A stretch of DNA of 64,000 bases from NCBI GenBank assembly GCA_051954935.1, contig JBQCHG010000026.1:1-64000 (forward strand), given 5' to 3'. Under the pieces are notes generated by a model. The model was given only the letters and a program-made list of their open reading frames with translations. It was not told the DNA's origin and did not search any database. A program made the position numbers and the translations under genes. This document shows, one piece after another, positions 18,582 to 26,805 of the stretch (position 1 is its first letter; every line of letters begins with the position of its first letter). The stretch comes from 66-474 sp051954935 (lineage in GTDB: Bacteria > Pseudomonadota > Gammaproteobacteria > Xanthomonadales > Rhodanobacteraceae).

Positions 18582-19487
18582 CTAAACGAGGTGCGCGAAA
18601 GCATGGAAACGTTTTGCTGCGCAAGGTGGCAACGCAAAAACCATGGAGTAGCGCTTTCCTTCCAGGCTGGATATCGACTTGAAGCGAATGCGCACTCCCC
18701 CCAGGGTGAGCATAGCCACTCGCCCCCAAAAGAACGGAACCGCAGGACTGTAATCGAGCGCGAGAAACATCGAGTATCCGGCCCCGCGTAGCAGAGTCAG
18801 CAAATCGCCGTTATGCGTGGGATCGTTCGCCTCGAACGCGATGACCGGCTGTTGCTTAACGAGCAAACCTTCGAGGCCAGCGATGACCTTTGGCTCATGC
18901 CCTTCCACGTCCATCTTTACCAACGATACCGGAAGATCAGTGGCCTCACGTATTGCGGTAGAGCCATGACGCAATGCAATCGTGTGTTGTTTTCCCCTAC
19001 CAATGCCACGCTCAATACTTGAGCCTCCAAAATTACCAGAATCCCCTTCCCACAGTTCCGCAGCTCCATCGTTATCCGACAACCCATAATTGAGCTGTTT
19101 TACATTATGAAGATTATTTATGTCCACGTTCAGCGCAAGAACTCGGCTGATAACGGGGTGGGGTTCAAATGCGAGAACCTTGGCGAAAAGCGAGCCAACC
19201 GCCACCGTGTAAACACCAACGTTTGCTCCAATGTCAAGAAACACGGATCCCGCGGGGTTTTCGATGATCCCTCTATCACATAGCCACTCAATGGCCGCAA
19301 TCCCCGCACCCTCGTAGGTACCGGTTATCGCGATGTCGCGACCAATTACATCGTTGGGAAACGCGCATAGCCGGTAAGGGTGGTTATTATGGCCGCGGCG
19401 GTTTAGCGCGATGATCAGATGATGAAGCAATCCCCGCATCCAGAACACGCGCCGAGGCTCAAAGAACGAAAAGCTATGCTTCCCCAT
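18582..19487 (-). CDS. FkbM family methyltransferase
   Basis: This 301-residue protein has the FkbM signature SVFLDIGANVGVYTVAVGSL (residues 81-100), EPHPVISRVLALNVDINN, and the catalytic-region VSLVKMDVEGHEPKVIAGLE. FkbM enzymes O-methylate sugars or polyketide hydroxyls with SAM. The start at 19487 has a strong Shine-Dalgarno (GGAGGCTGGAT before the ATG). It sits in A/T-enriched DNA with the other methyltransferase at 17485, suggesting joint transfer. The C-terminal 70 residues include a hydrophobic stretch (AVPFFWGRVAMLTLGG) that could associate with the membrane. Confidence 0.87.
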   Translation of the reverse strand: MGKHSFSFFEPRRVFWMRGLLHHLIIALNRRGHNNHPYRLCAFPNDVIGRDIAITGTYEGAGIAAIEWLCDRGIIENPAGSVFLDIGANVGVYTVAVGSLFAKVLAFEPHPVISRVLALNVDINNLHNVKQLNYGLSDNDGAAELWEGDSGNFGGSSIERGIGRGKQHTIALRHGSTAIREATDLPVSLVKMDVEGHEPKVIAGLEGLLVKQQPVIAFEANDPTHNGDLLTLLRGAGYSMFLALDYSPAVPFFWGRVAMLTLGGVRIRFKSISSLEGKRYSMVFALPPCAAKRFHAFAHLV

Positions 19488-19621
19488 ATCCAGCCTCCAT
19501 TCGCAAGAAGTATCGGCTTAGCTCAGATGCGTGTGGATCATGGGCGGTTCTACTTGACGGTGAAGCCGCACAGGTTCCCCGCGCGCTTCATGCGGTTTGG
19601 CACACCCTAAAGTGGATGGCC

Positions 19622-19654
19622 GCCGCCGCGACCCAATTACCAGGTCGCGGCGGC
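19622..19654. terminator. Long GC-rich stem-loop after the metalloprotease gene
   Basis: GCCGCCGCGACC (19622-19633), a 9-nt loop, and GGTCGCGGCGGC (19643-19654) form a perfect 12-bp stem. It sits 20 bp beyond the metalloprotease stop on the minus strand. There is no U tract, so a true intrinsic terminator is uncertain; it may be a transcript-stabilising hairpin. Confidence 0.5.
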
Positions 19655-19674
19655 TTGCCATGAGCATGCTCTTG

Positions 19675-22101
19675 CTAGGGACTGAACGCCGTGCCCTGAC
19701 TCAGCCATATGATCACATTATTCGAGCTATCCATCAGGGTCACATCGGCGTTGCCGTCACCATTGAAGTCTCCCGCACCGGCCAAATGGAATCCAATGGG
19801 CACGGGCTGCTGGAAATATGCGTTCACTGAAGCTCCGTTCATCGCCCACCAACCGATGCGGTGCGAGGACTGATTGTAGTAGAGCAAATCTGCGTGGCCA
19901 TCCCCATCGACGTCACCGGTGGCCACAAGCTTCCAATCAGCAGGATAGGCCGGAGCCTGTTGCTGGGCGAAGGCGGTGCCCGTGCTTAGCCACATCCACA
20001 GATGATGAGACGCGTTTGTCCATATCAAGTCCGTTTTCCCATCTCCGTTGAAATCGCCGGTTCCGGCCACGGAATAGCCCACCGGTCCACTTTGTTGATG
20101 CGCCGACAGAATTGTCGGCCCGCTCATGAGCCACCACCCGAGCCTGCCGTTTGTACGATTGTACAGAAGCAGGTCAGCTTTCTTGTCTCCGTTCACGTCT
20201 CCGGCCCCGACCACCGACCAGTCTGCCGGATAACCAGAAGCCTTTTGCTGGGTGAATCCACTCCCTGTACTCAGCCACATCAGCAGCCCATGAGAAGAAT
20301 TGGTCCATAGCACATCGATCTTGCCATCACCATTGAAGTCACCAATGGTTGCCACGCGGAATCCCGCCGGGCCTGTTTGCTGGTGGTAGGAGGCGACGCT
20401 GGTTCCGTTCATGATCCACCAGCCGAGATTCCCGGATGTGGTGTTGTAGACGATCATGTCCGCTTTGCCATCTCCATTGACATCTCCTTCGCCTACGATT
20501 TTCCATTGACCTTCGTTGCTATGAACGACCTTCGTCGGCTCGAACTGCGCGATCAGCGACGCCGTGTTGTTCAGGCTATGGACGTTGTCCGCGGAATTGG
20601 ATGCGGTGTCCGCCACGCCACACGGTGAGTTCTGGCACTTCGAGATGTTCGGATTCGAGAACAGGGCCAGCGGCGTTTGCGTATCGCTGCCATAGGCCAT
20701 GATCGTGGAGAAGCCATTCGTGCCGTTGCCCAGATAGCCGTACGAGTACGAGTAGGCGCCCGGGGTCGGGTTTCCGCTCGAATCTTTCTCCGCATGCGCC
20801 CGATCGTGCGCTGAGCCCATATTGTGGCCAAGCTCGTGGGCAAAGGTCGTATCCAGGCAATAATAGAGGCCGTCCTTGCCGTCCTGCACGACCGAATAGC
20901 CGAAGGCGTTGTCTTCGGAAGGAATGATCTGCTGTTCGCCGCCGCCGATCAGCCAGCCGACGCCGCAACCGTTATTGCTGGCGTTGTTGAACTGACGGAG
21001 CAGCACGACGAGGTCTGCGCCGTACTGCGCACGCGCAGATGCCACGCCCTGCAGCGAAGTTGGAATAGGCACGCTGCTGGTACTGCTGCCACTACCATCA
21101 TTTCCGGTAATGTCATCCAATGCCGTCGTATTATCATTGGTGTCGGTGTAATTCACTTGCATCGTGTGCACCAGCCGGATCCGCTGGCTCACGCCACTAT
21201 CGGTGTAGGCCTGATTGGTGACATCCACCAGGTAGTTGATGCGGGTGAGCGCTGTCGACGTGCCGCCCTGCGCGCTGGCGAATCCCGAGGTATAGGCGAC
21301 CATTACGTCAATTGTGGGGCTGCCGCTGGTCGTCGCACTCGCGGTGGTTTGGGCAGCTGCCGCAGTGGTCTGAGCCGAAGCTGTCCTCATGGCTTGCGTG
21401 CGCGAAGCCGCCGCTGCGTGGCGCGGTACCTTGAAGTCTTGGCGCGCGTGCAGTTGCACGTTCGCAGCCGACGATGCCATCTTGCCGGGATCAGTCTGGA
21501 CCAATAGCTTTTGTCCATCCGTGGTCACAAGGCGCAGGGCTTGGCCATTCGCCTCTGGGATGCGGCCGAACACGGCGTCCTTGCCGAAGGTGATCACTGC
21601 CGACTGCAAACCGTGATCGGTCTGCACCTTGCCCACCCAGGTCCAGTCACCGTCATCATGGATCAGGTGATGATCGTATTTGGCGTACTCGCGTCCGCCG
21701 GTCGCATTCGGCAACCACATGCCACCCTTGAAAATCGCCTGCATCGCCTGGTCTTCGTTGACCGCAACCGGTGTGGCCCGTTGTGCACCGCCTGCCAACA
21801 CATGCGCGCCGCCCTGGACAGTGACCAGAGTGGGTGTGGAAGCAGACGCCGCGCCAGATGCAGGCGCGGAAATCGGCGTGCTTTGATTCGCGCCCGCACG
21901 ATGCGCCGGAGCGGCGGCAATGGCAGGGCTCAGGCGTGAGCCGATGCTTTCCGCCGGAGCGGCCGAGAGGTGGCTCGCGCCAGCGCCGGAAGCAGCGTGC
22001 GCCGTTTGCGGAGCACCGTGGTGCGTCCTGGAGATTGCGAAGGAAGCGGAAAGTGCTATCGCCGCAGTGAGCGCGGCAACGGTGTACAAGCGATTGGACA
22101 T
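19675..22101 (-). CDS. Secreted reprolysin-like zinc metalloprotease with FG-GAP/VCBS repeats
   Basis: This 808-residue protein has an N-terminal signal peptide (LYTVAALTAAIALSASFA). A low-complexity Ala/Ser region and a propeptide-like domain (to about 255) follow. The protease domain has a full zinc-binding motif, HELGHNMGSAHD, at residues 422-433, followed by a Met-turn-like IMAYGS. The C-terminal 270 residues contain six repeats of the DxNGDGxxD calcium-binding type (for example DVNGDGKADM, DFNGDGKTDL), as in FG-GAP/VCBS beta-propellers. It is probably exported and acts outside the cell. It lies inside the polysaccharide region but has no evident link to it. Confidence 0.9.
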   Translation of the reverse strand: MSNRLYTVAALTAAIALSASFAISRTHHGAPQTAHAASGAGASHLSAAPAESIGSRLSPAIAAAPAHRAGANQSTPISAPASGAASASTPTLVTVQGGAHVLAGGAQRATPVAVNEDQAMQAIFKGGMWLPNATGGREYAKYDHHLIHDDGDWTWVGKVQTDHGLQSAVITFGKDAVFGRIPEANGQALRLVTTDGQKLLVQTDPGKMASSAANVQLHARQDFKVPRHAAAASRTQAMRTASAQTTAAAAQTTASATTSGSPTIDVMVAYTSGFASAQGGTSTALTRINYLVDVTNQAYTDSGVSQRIRLVHTMQVNYTDTNDNTTALDDITGNDGSGSSTSSVPIPTSLQGVASARAQYGADLVVLLRQFNNASNNGCGVGWLIGGGEQQIIPSEDNAFGYSVVQDGKDGLYYCLDTTFAHELGHNMGSAHDRAHAEKDSSGNPTPGAYSYSYGYLGNGTNGFSTIMAYGSDTQTPLALFSNPNISKCQNSPCGVADTASNSADNVHSLNNTASLIAQFEPTKVVHSNEGQWKIVGEGDVNGDGKADMIVYNTTSGNLGWWIMNGTSVASYHQQTGPAGFRVATIGDFNGDGKIDVLWTNSSHGLLMWLSTGSGFTQQKASGYPADWSVVGAGDVNGDKKADLLLYNRTNGRLGWWLMSGPTILSAHQQSGPVGYSVAGTGDFNGDGKTDLIWTNASHHLWMWLSTGTAFAQQQAPAYPADWKLVATGDVDGDGHADLLYYNQSSHRIGWWAMNGASVNAYFQQPVPIGFHLAGAGDFNGDGNADVTLMDSSNNVIIWLSQGTAFSP

Positions 22102-22218
22102 GATGAAGATCGCGTCATCGGCAAATGAGGAGCCGGTGAGTCTAGGGGCCCGGTTGCAGAGAACGCGTTAAAGACCCGTGTGATGCCTGCGAGCGCGATC
22201 ACAGATACGCAGATCCGC

Positions 22219-22224
22219 TACAAT
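22219..22224 (+). promoter_or_regulatory. Possible -10 box of the acetoacetyl-CoA synthetase gene
   Basis: TACAAT in the context GCTACAATTC lies 32 bp before the ATG at 22256, in the divergent gap with the metalloprotease gene. The same GCTACAATC context occurs before transketolase. No convincing -35 box was found. Confidence 0.3.
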
Positions 22225-22255
22225 TCACGCAAATCCAGCAACTTACCTTGCCTGA

Positions 22256-24217
22256 ATGACTGCCGATCTTCCGCTTTGGCGAGCCGATTCCGAACGCATC
22301 GAGCGCGCCAACATGAGCCGTTTTGTGAGATTCGTCGCGGAGCGCACCGGCAACGAAGACATCCGGCGCTATGCGCCGCTCTACGATTTCTCGGTGCGCT
22401 TTCCTGAAAGATTCTGGCCCCTCGTATGGGAGTTCTGCGGTATCCGCGCGAGCGGCGATCACCAGCCGGTGCTCACGGATGCGCACTCCATGCCCGGTAC
22501 GCACTGGTACCCGAACGTACGCCTGAACTTCGCGCAGAACCTGCTGCGATTCGGCGATGACAAACCTGCGCTGATCTTCCGCAATGAATGGGGCCATGCC
22601 CGCGAACTTTCCTACGCGCAACTTCAGCGCCAGGTCGGGCGCGTTGCGCATGCCCTGAAGAACGCCGGAGTGGTGAAGGGCGACCGCATTGCGGGTTTCC
22701 TGCCGAACATGCCCGAAACCATCATCGCGATGCTGGCGGCGACCTCGCTGGGCGCGATCTGGTCTTCATGCTCGCCGGATTTCGGCGTGAACGGCGTGGT
22801 GGACCGTTTCGGCCAGATCGAGCCGAAGGTGCTGTTCTGCGCCGATGCCTATCCCTACGGCGGCAAGCGCCACGATTGCCTGGCGAAAGTGCGCGAGGTG
22901 CTGGCGGCGATTCCGTCCATCGAACGCTGCGTCGTGATCCCCTACTCCGGCGAACCACTGAAGTTGGGGGGGGTGCGCGGTGCGACGAGCTGGCATGATT
23001 TTTCCGGTGATGCGGATCATCCGCTCGAATTCGTGCCGACCGAATTCGAGCACCCGCTCTACATCATGTATTCCTCCGGCACCACCGGCGTACCGAAGTG
23101 CATCGTGCACGGCGCCGGCGGCACGCTGCTGCAGCACCTGAAGGAACTGGTGCTGCACACGGGCCTGAAACGCGAAGACCGCATCTTCTATTACACGACG
23201 TGCGGCTGGATGATGTGGAACTGGCTGGTGTCTTCGCTCGCGGTCGGCTCAGCAGTGGTGTTGTACGACGGCTCGCCCACGCACCCGGACGGCAACGTGC
23301 TGTGGAATCTCGCCGACGAGGTCGGCATCAGCATATTCGGTACCAGTGCCAAGTGGATCGATGCCACGGCCAAGATGGGCGTGAAGCCGCGCGAGACCCA
23401 CAAGCTCGGCGCCCTCAAGACCATTCTGTCCACCGGTTCACCGCTGTCGCCGGAGAGCTTCGATTACGTCTATCGCGACGTGAAGCAGGACGTGCTGCTG
23501 TCCTCCATCTCCGGCGGCACCGACATCATCTCGTGCTTCGCGTTGGGCAATCCGCTCATGCCCGTGTACCGCGGCGAACTGCAATGCCGCGGACTGGGCA
23601 TGAAAGTGGAGATCCTGGACGACGATGGCAATCCGGTGCGCGGGCAACCGGGCGAACTCGCCTGCGCTGCGCCGTTCCCTTCGATGCCGGTTTCGTTCTG
23701 GAATGATCCCGATGGCGAAAAATACCGCGCCGCGTATTTCTCCAAGGTGCCGGGCGTGTGGTGCCACGGCGATCGTGCCGAACTGACGCAACACGACGGC
23801 ATCGTCATCTACGGGCGCTCCGATGCCACGCTCAATCCCGGCGGCGTGCGCATCGGCACCGCGGAAATCTACCGACAGGTGGAACAGCTTCCGGAAGTGC
23901 TGGAGTCCGTCGCCGTCGGCCAGCACTGGCAAGGCGACGAGCGCGTGGTCCTGTTCGTGCGATTGGCGCAAGGCGTAGAGCTCGACGACGCACTGCGCGA
24001 GCGCATCCGCCGGCAGATCCGCACCAACACCACGCCGCGCCACGTACCAGCGAAGATCCTTTCGGTGCCGGATATCCCGCGCACCCGCTCCGGCAAGATC
24101 AGCGAACTTGCCGTGCGCGCAGCCATCCACGGCGAGCATGTGAAGAACACCGAGGCGCTGGCGAATGCGCAGGCGCTGGAGTTCTTCCGGGCGGCGCGCC
24201 ACGAATTGGAGCAATAA
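22256..24217 (+). CDS. Acetoacetyl-CoA synthetase
   Basis: This 653-residue adenylate-forming enzyme activates acetoacetate to acetoacetyl-CoA with ATP. The N-terminal PLWRADSERIERANMSRF and WPLVWEFCGI follow the AacS pattern. The P-loop-like adenylation motif is YIMYSSGTTGVPKCIVH, with CGWMMWNWLVSSLA and FGTSAKWIDA further on. The C-terminal hinge and catalytic Lys region reads IPRTRSGKISELAVR. It is a ketone-body or leucine-catabolism enzyme or feeds PHB metabolism, none of which is visible nearby. It stands between polysaccharide genes, 31 bp before a GT2 gene on the same strand. Confidence 0.93.
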   Translation: MTADLPLWRADSERIERANMSRFVRFVAERTGNEDIRRYAPLYDFSVRFPERFWPLVWEFCGIRASGDHQPVLTDAHSMPGTHWYPNVRLNFAQNLLRFGDDKPALIFRNEWGHARELSYAQLQRQVGRVAHALKNAGVVKGDRIAGFLPNMPETIIAMLAATSLGAIWSSCSPDFGVNGVVDRFGQIEPKVLFCADAYPYGGKRHDCLAKVREVLAAIPSIERCVVIPYSGEPLKLGGVRGATSWHDFSGDADHPLEFVPTEFEHPLYIMYSSGTTGVPKCIVHGAGGTLLQHLKELVLHTGLKREDRIFYYTTCGWMMWNWLVSSLAVGSAVVLYDGSPTHPDGNVLWNLADEVGISIFGTSAKWIDATAKMGVKPRETHKLGALKTILSTGSPLSPESFDYVYRDVKQDVLLSSISGGTDIISCFALGNPLMPVYRGELQCRGLGMKVEILDDDGNPVRGQPGELACAAPFPSMPVSFWNDPDGEKYRAAYFSKVPGVWCHGDRAELTQHDGIVIYGRSDATLNPGGVRIGTAEIYRQVEQLPEVLESVAVGQHWQGDERVVLFVRLAQGVELDDALRERIRRQIRTNTTPRHVPAKILSVPDIPRTRSGKISELAVRAAIHGEHVKNTEALANAQALEFFRAARHELEQ

Positions 24218-24248
24218 TGCCCAAGCGGTTTTGCAAGAAGGTTGCGGC

Positions 24249-25280
24249 ATGAAGCTGATCATCCAGATTCCCTGCCTCAATGAAGCCGAGACGCTGGCGA
24301 TCGCGTTAGCGCACCTCCCGCGCCAGGTAGACGGTTTCGACACCGTCGAATGGCTGATCGTGGATGATGGGTCCAGCGATGACACGGCCATCATCGCGCG
24401 TCGCTGCGGTGTCGATCATGTGGTGCGGCATCCGGTGAACCGCGGGTTGGCCGCGGCATTCATGACGGGGGTAGAGGCTGCGCTGCGATTGGGCGCGGAC
24501 GTGATCATCAACACGGATGCGGATAACCAGTACGAAGCTGCGGATATCCCCAGACTGGTGCAGCCCATCCTCGAACACCGAGCGGATATGGTGATCGGCG
24601 CTCGACCCATTGCCGACACCGAGCACTTCAGTTGGATCAAGAAGAAGCTCCAGCACTTCGGCAGCTGGGCGGTACGCATGGCCAGCAAGACCGCTGTTGC
24701 TGACGCGCCCAGTGGTTTCCGAGCGCTCTCCCGCGAAGCAGCAATGCGGCTCAACGTCTTCAACGCCTACACCTACACGCTGGAAACCATCATCCAGGCG
24801 GGGCTGAGCAATCTGTCCGTGGTGTCGGTGCCGATCCGCACCAACCCCGACCTGCGCCCTTCACGCTTGGTGAAGAGCATCTCCAGCTACGTGCGACGCT
24901 CCCTGATCACGATTCTGCGTGTATTCGTGATCTATCGGCCGCTCAGCCTGTTCTTCTGGAGCGGCGCGGCGCTCTGGGCAGTGGGAATCGCCGCGGGAGT
25001 ACGCTTCCTGGTGGATTATGCGCTCGGCAATGGTTCCGGGCACATCCAGTCGCTGATCCTCGCGGCCGTCTGCCTGATCATCGGCGGCCTGCTGTTCATG
25101 ATGGGATTGATCGCGGACCTGATTGCGACCAATCGCAAGTTGCTCGAGCGCGTGCATCTGCGCTTGCAGCACATACAGTATGGCGAGCGCAGCATAGGCG
25201 GCGATCCCGTGACTCCTGAACCGGTTTCGGCGCCTCGTTTCGAGACGAACCAAACAAACAAAGCAAGGGCACCGACCTGA
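24249..25280 (+). CDS. Glycosyltransferase family 2 (polyprenyl-phosphate sugar transferase-like)
   Basis: This 343-residue protein has a GT-A domain with LIVDDGSSDDTA (residues 36-47) and the metal-binding DXD-like region IINTDADNQYE. The C-terminus carries two hydrophobic segments (FFWSGAALWAVGIAAGVRFL and LAAVCLIIGGLLFMMGLI). This resembles dolichol/undecaprenyl-phosphate mannose or glucose synthases. Such enzymes supply polyprenyl-linked sugars to GT-C transferases like the 702-residue protein encoded at 26806. The product is cytoplasmic-facing and membrane-anchored. The start is the first Met after AacS. Confidence 0.85.
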   Translation: MKLIIQIPCLNEAETLAIALAHLPRQVDGFDTVEWLIVDDGSSDDTAIIARRCGVDHVVRHPVNRGLAAAFMTGVEAALRLGADVIINTDADNQYEAADIPRLVQPILEHRADMVIGARPIADTEHFSWIKKKLQHFGSWAVRMASKTAVADAPSGFRALSREAAMRLNVFNAYTYTLETIIQAGLSNLSVVSVPIRTNPDLRPSRLVKSISSYVRRSLITILRVFVIYRPLSLFFWSGAALWAVGIAAGVRFLVDYALGNGSGHIQSLILAAVCLIIGGLLFMMGLIADLIATNRKLLERVHLRLQHIQYGERSIGGDPVTPEPVSAPRFETNQTNKARAPT

Positions 25281-25339
25281 ACGACAACGTCGGTGCCGGC
25301 GCAGCCGAGTATTCGTAAAACCTCCAAGAAGGAAGCAGC

Positions 25340-26752
25340 ATGTTCGTGCCCGTGATCCTCAGCGGCGGCAGCGGTACCCGCTTGTGGCCGCTTTCGCGCC
25401 AAAACCTGCCCAAGCAGTTCCTGCCGCTGGCGGGCAAGGCGACCTTGTTCCAGCAAACGGCAGAGCGTGTCCGCGGAATCGGGAAAACCGCTGCGCCGAT
25501 CGTGGTGTGCAGTGACGAGCACCGCTTCCTGGTTGCCGAACAGTTGCGCGAGCTCGGGATGGAGCGCGCTTCCATCCTGCTTGAACCGGTCCCGCGCAAT
25601 ACCGCGCCTGCGATCGCGCTGGCCGCGCTGCAGGCCTGCAAGACCGATCCCGATGCAATCCTGCTGGTACTGCCGGCCGATCACCTGATCGGCGATGTCA
25701 CGAGTTTTGAAGCCGCCGCACGGCAGGCACTGCAACTCGCGCACGAAGACTGGCTAGTCACTTTCGGCATTCGCCCCGAGCTGCCTGAAACGGGTTTTGG
25801 CTACATCCGCCGCGGTGCCAGCCTGAATGCCGAGGCTTTTCGTGTCGAACGATTCGTCGAAAAGCCGGACCTGGCCACCGCTTCGGCATATGTTGAATCC
25901 GGCGAATACGATTGGAACTCGGGCATGTTCATGTTCCGCGCGCGTCGTTTCCTGGAGGAATTGCGCCGGCATGCTCCGGCGATCGCGGGGGCGGCCGACG
26001 CGGCGTTCACCTCGGCAAAGGCGGATTTGGACTTCCTGCGCTTCGACAAGGAGCGATTCGCCGCCATTCCCTCCGACTCCATTGATTACGCGGTGATGGA
26101 GAAGACCGATCGCGCGGCGGTGGTGCCGGTCAGTTGCGACTGGAGCGACATCGGTTCCTGGGCGGCGCTCTGGTCAGCTTCCGAGCGCGATGCGGACGGC
26201 AACCGTTTCGAGGGCGACGTGATCGCGATGGATGCGCGCGGTTGTCTCATTCGTGCAACCGATCGCCGCATGGTCGCGGCACTGGGTATTCGCGACCTGG
26301 TCGTCATAGACACGCCTGATGCGGTACTGGTCGCTCCGCGCGAGCGCGTACAGGAGGTCAAGCGACTGGTGGATCGGCTGAAAGCGGGCGGCAGGCCCGA
26401 GCACCTGTTCCATCGAAAGGTTTACCGTCCTTGGGGCAGCTACGACTCGCTCGATATGGGTGAACGCTTCCAGGTCAAACGCATCATGGTGAAGCCCGGC
26501 GCCGCCCTGAGCCTGCAGAAACACCATCACCGCGCCGAGCACTGGATCGTGGTTTCGGGCACCGCCGAAGTGACGCGTGACAGCGAAGTGTTTCAGCTCA
26601 ACGAAAACCAGAGCACATATCTTCCGGTTGGCGCTGTACACCGGCTCCGTAATAACGGCACCGAACCGCTCGAACTCATCGAGGTGCAGTCCGGGGACTA
26701 CCTAGGAGAGGACGATATCGTGCGGCTGGAGGATGTATATGGGAGGGCTTGA
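25340..26752 (+). CDS. xanB: Mannose-1-phosphate guanylyltransferase / mannose-6-phosphate isomerase
   Basis: This 470-residue bifunctional enzyme matches XanB/AlgA/ManC. The N-terminal guanylyltransferase has VPVILSGGSGTRLWPLSR and FVEKPDLATA. The C-terminal cupin isomerase (about 360-470) has RPWGSYDSLD, LQKHHHRAEHWIVVSGTAEV and LPVGAVHRLRNNG. It makes GDP-mannose from fructose-6-phosphate-derived mannose phosphates together with a phosphomannomutase, which is not in this window. GDP-mannose feeds Gmd/Rmd on the opposite strand. GAAGGAAG precedes the ATG. Confidence 0.94.
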   Translation: MFVPVILSGGSGTRLWPLSRQNLPKQFLPLAGKATLFQQTAERVRGIGKTAAPIVVCSDEHRFLVAEQLRELGMERASILLEPVPRNTAPAIALAALQACKTDPDAILLVLPADHLIGDVTSFEAAARQALQLAHEDWLVTFGIRPELPETGFGYIRRGASLNAEAFRVERFVEKPDLATASAYVESGEYDWNSGMFMFRARRFLEELRRHAPAIAGAADAAFTSAKADLDFLRFDKERFAAIPSDSIDYAVMEKTDRAAVVPVSCDWSDIGSWAALWSASERDADGNRFEGDVIAMDARGCLIRATDRRMVAALGIRDLVVIDTPDAVLVAPRERVQEVKRLVDRLKAGGRPEHLFHRKVYRPWGSYDSLDMGERFQVKRIMVKPGAALSLQKHHHRAEHWIVVSGTAEVTRDSEVFQLNENQSTYLPVGAVHRLRNNGTEPLELIEVQSGDYLGEDDIVRLEDVYGRA

Positions 26753-26805
26753 GAGGGCGTTGAGCGCTGCCAGGAGAAGGGCACCGTGAGCCGGGCCAGT
26801 CAGCG

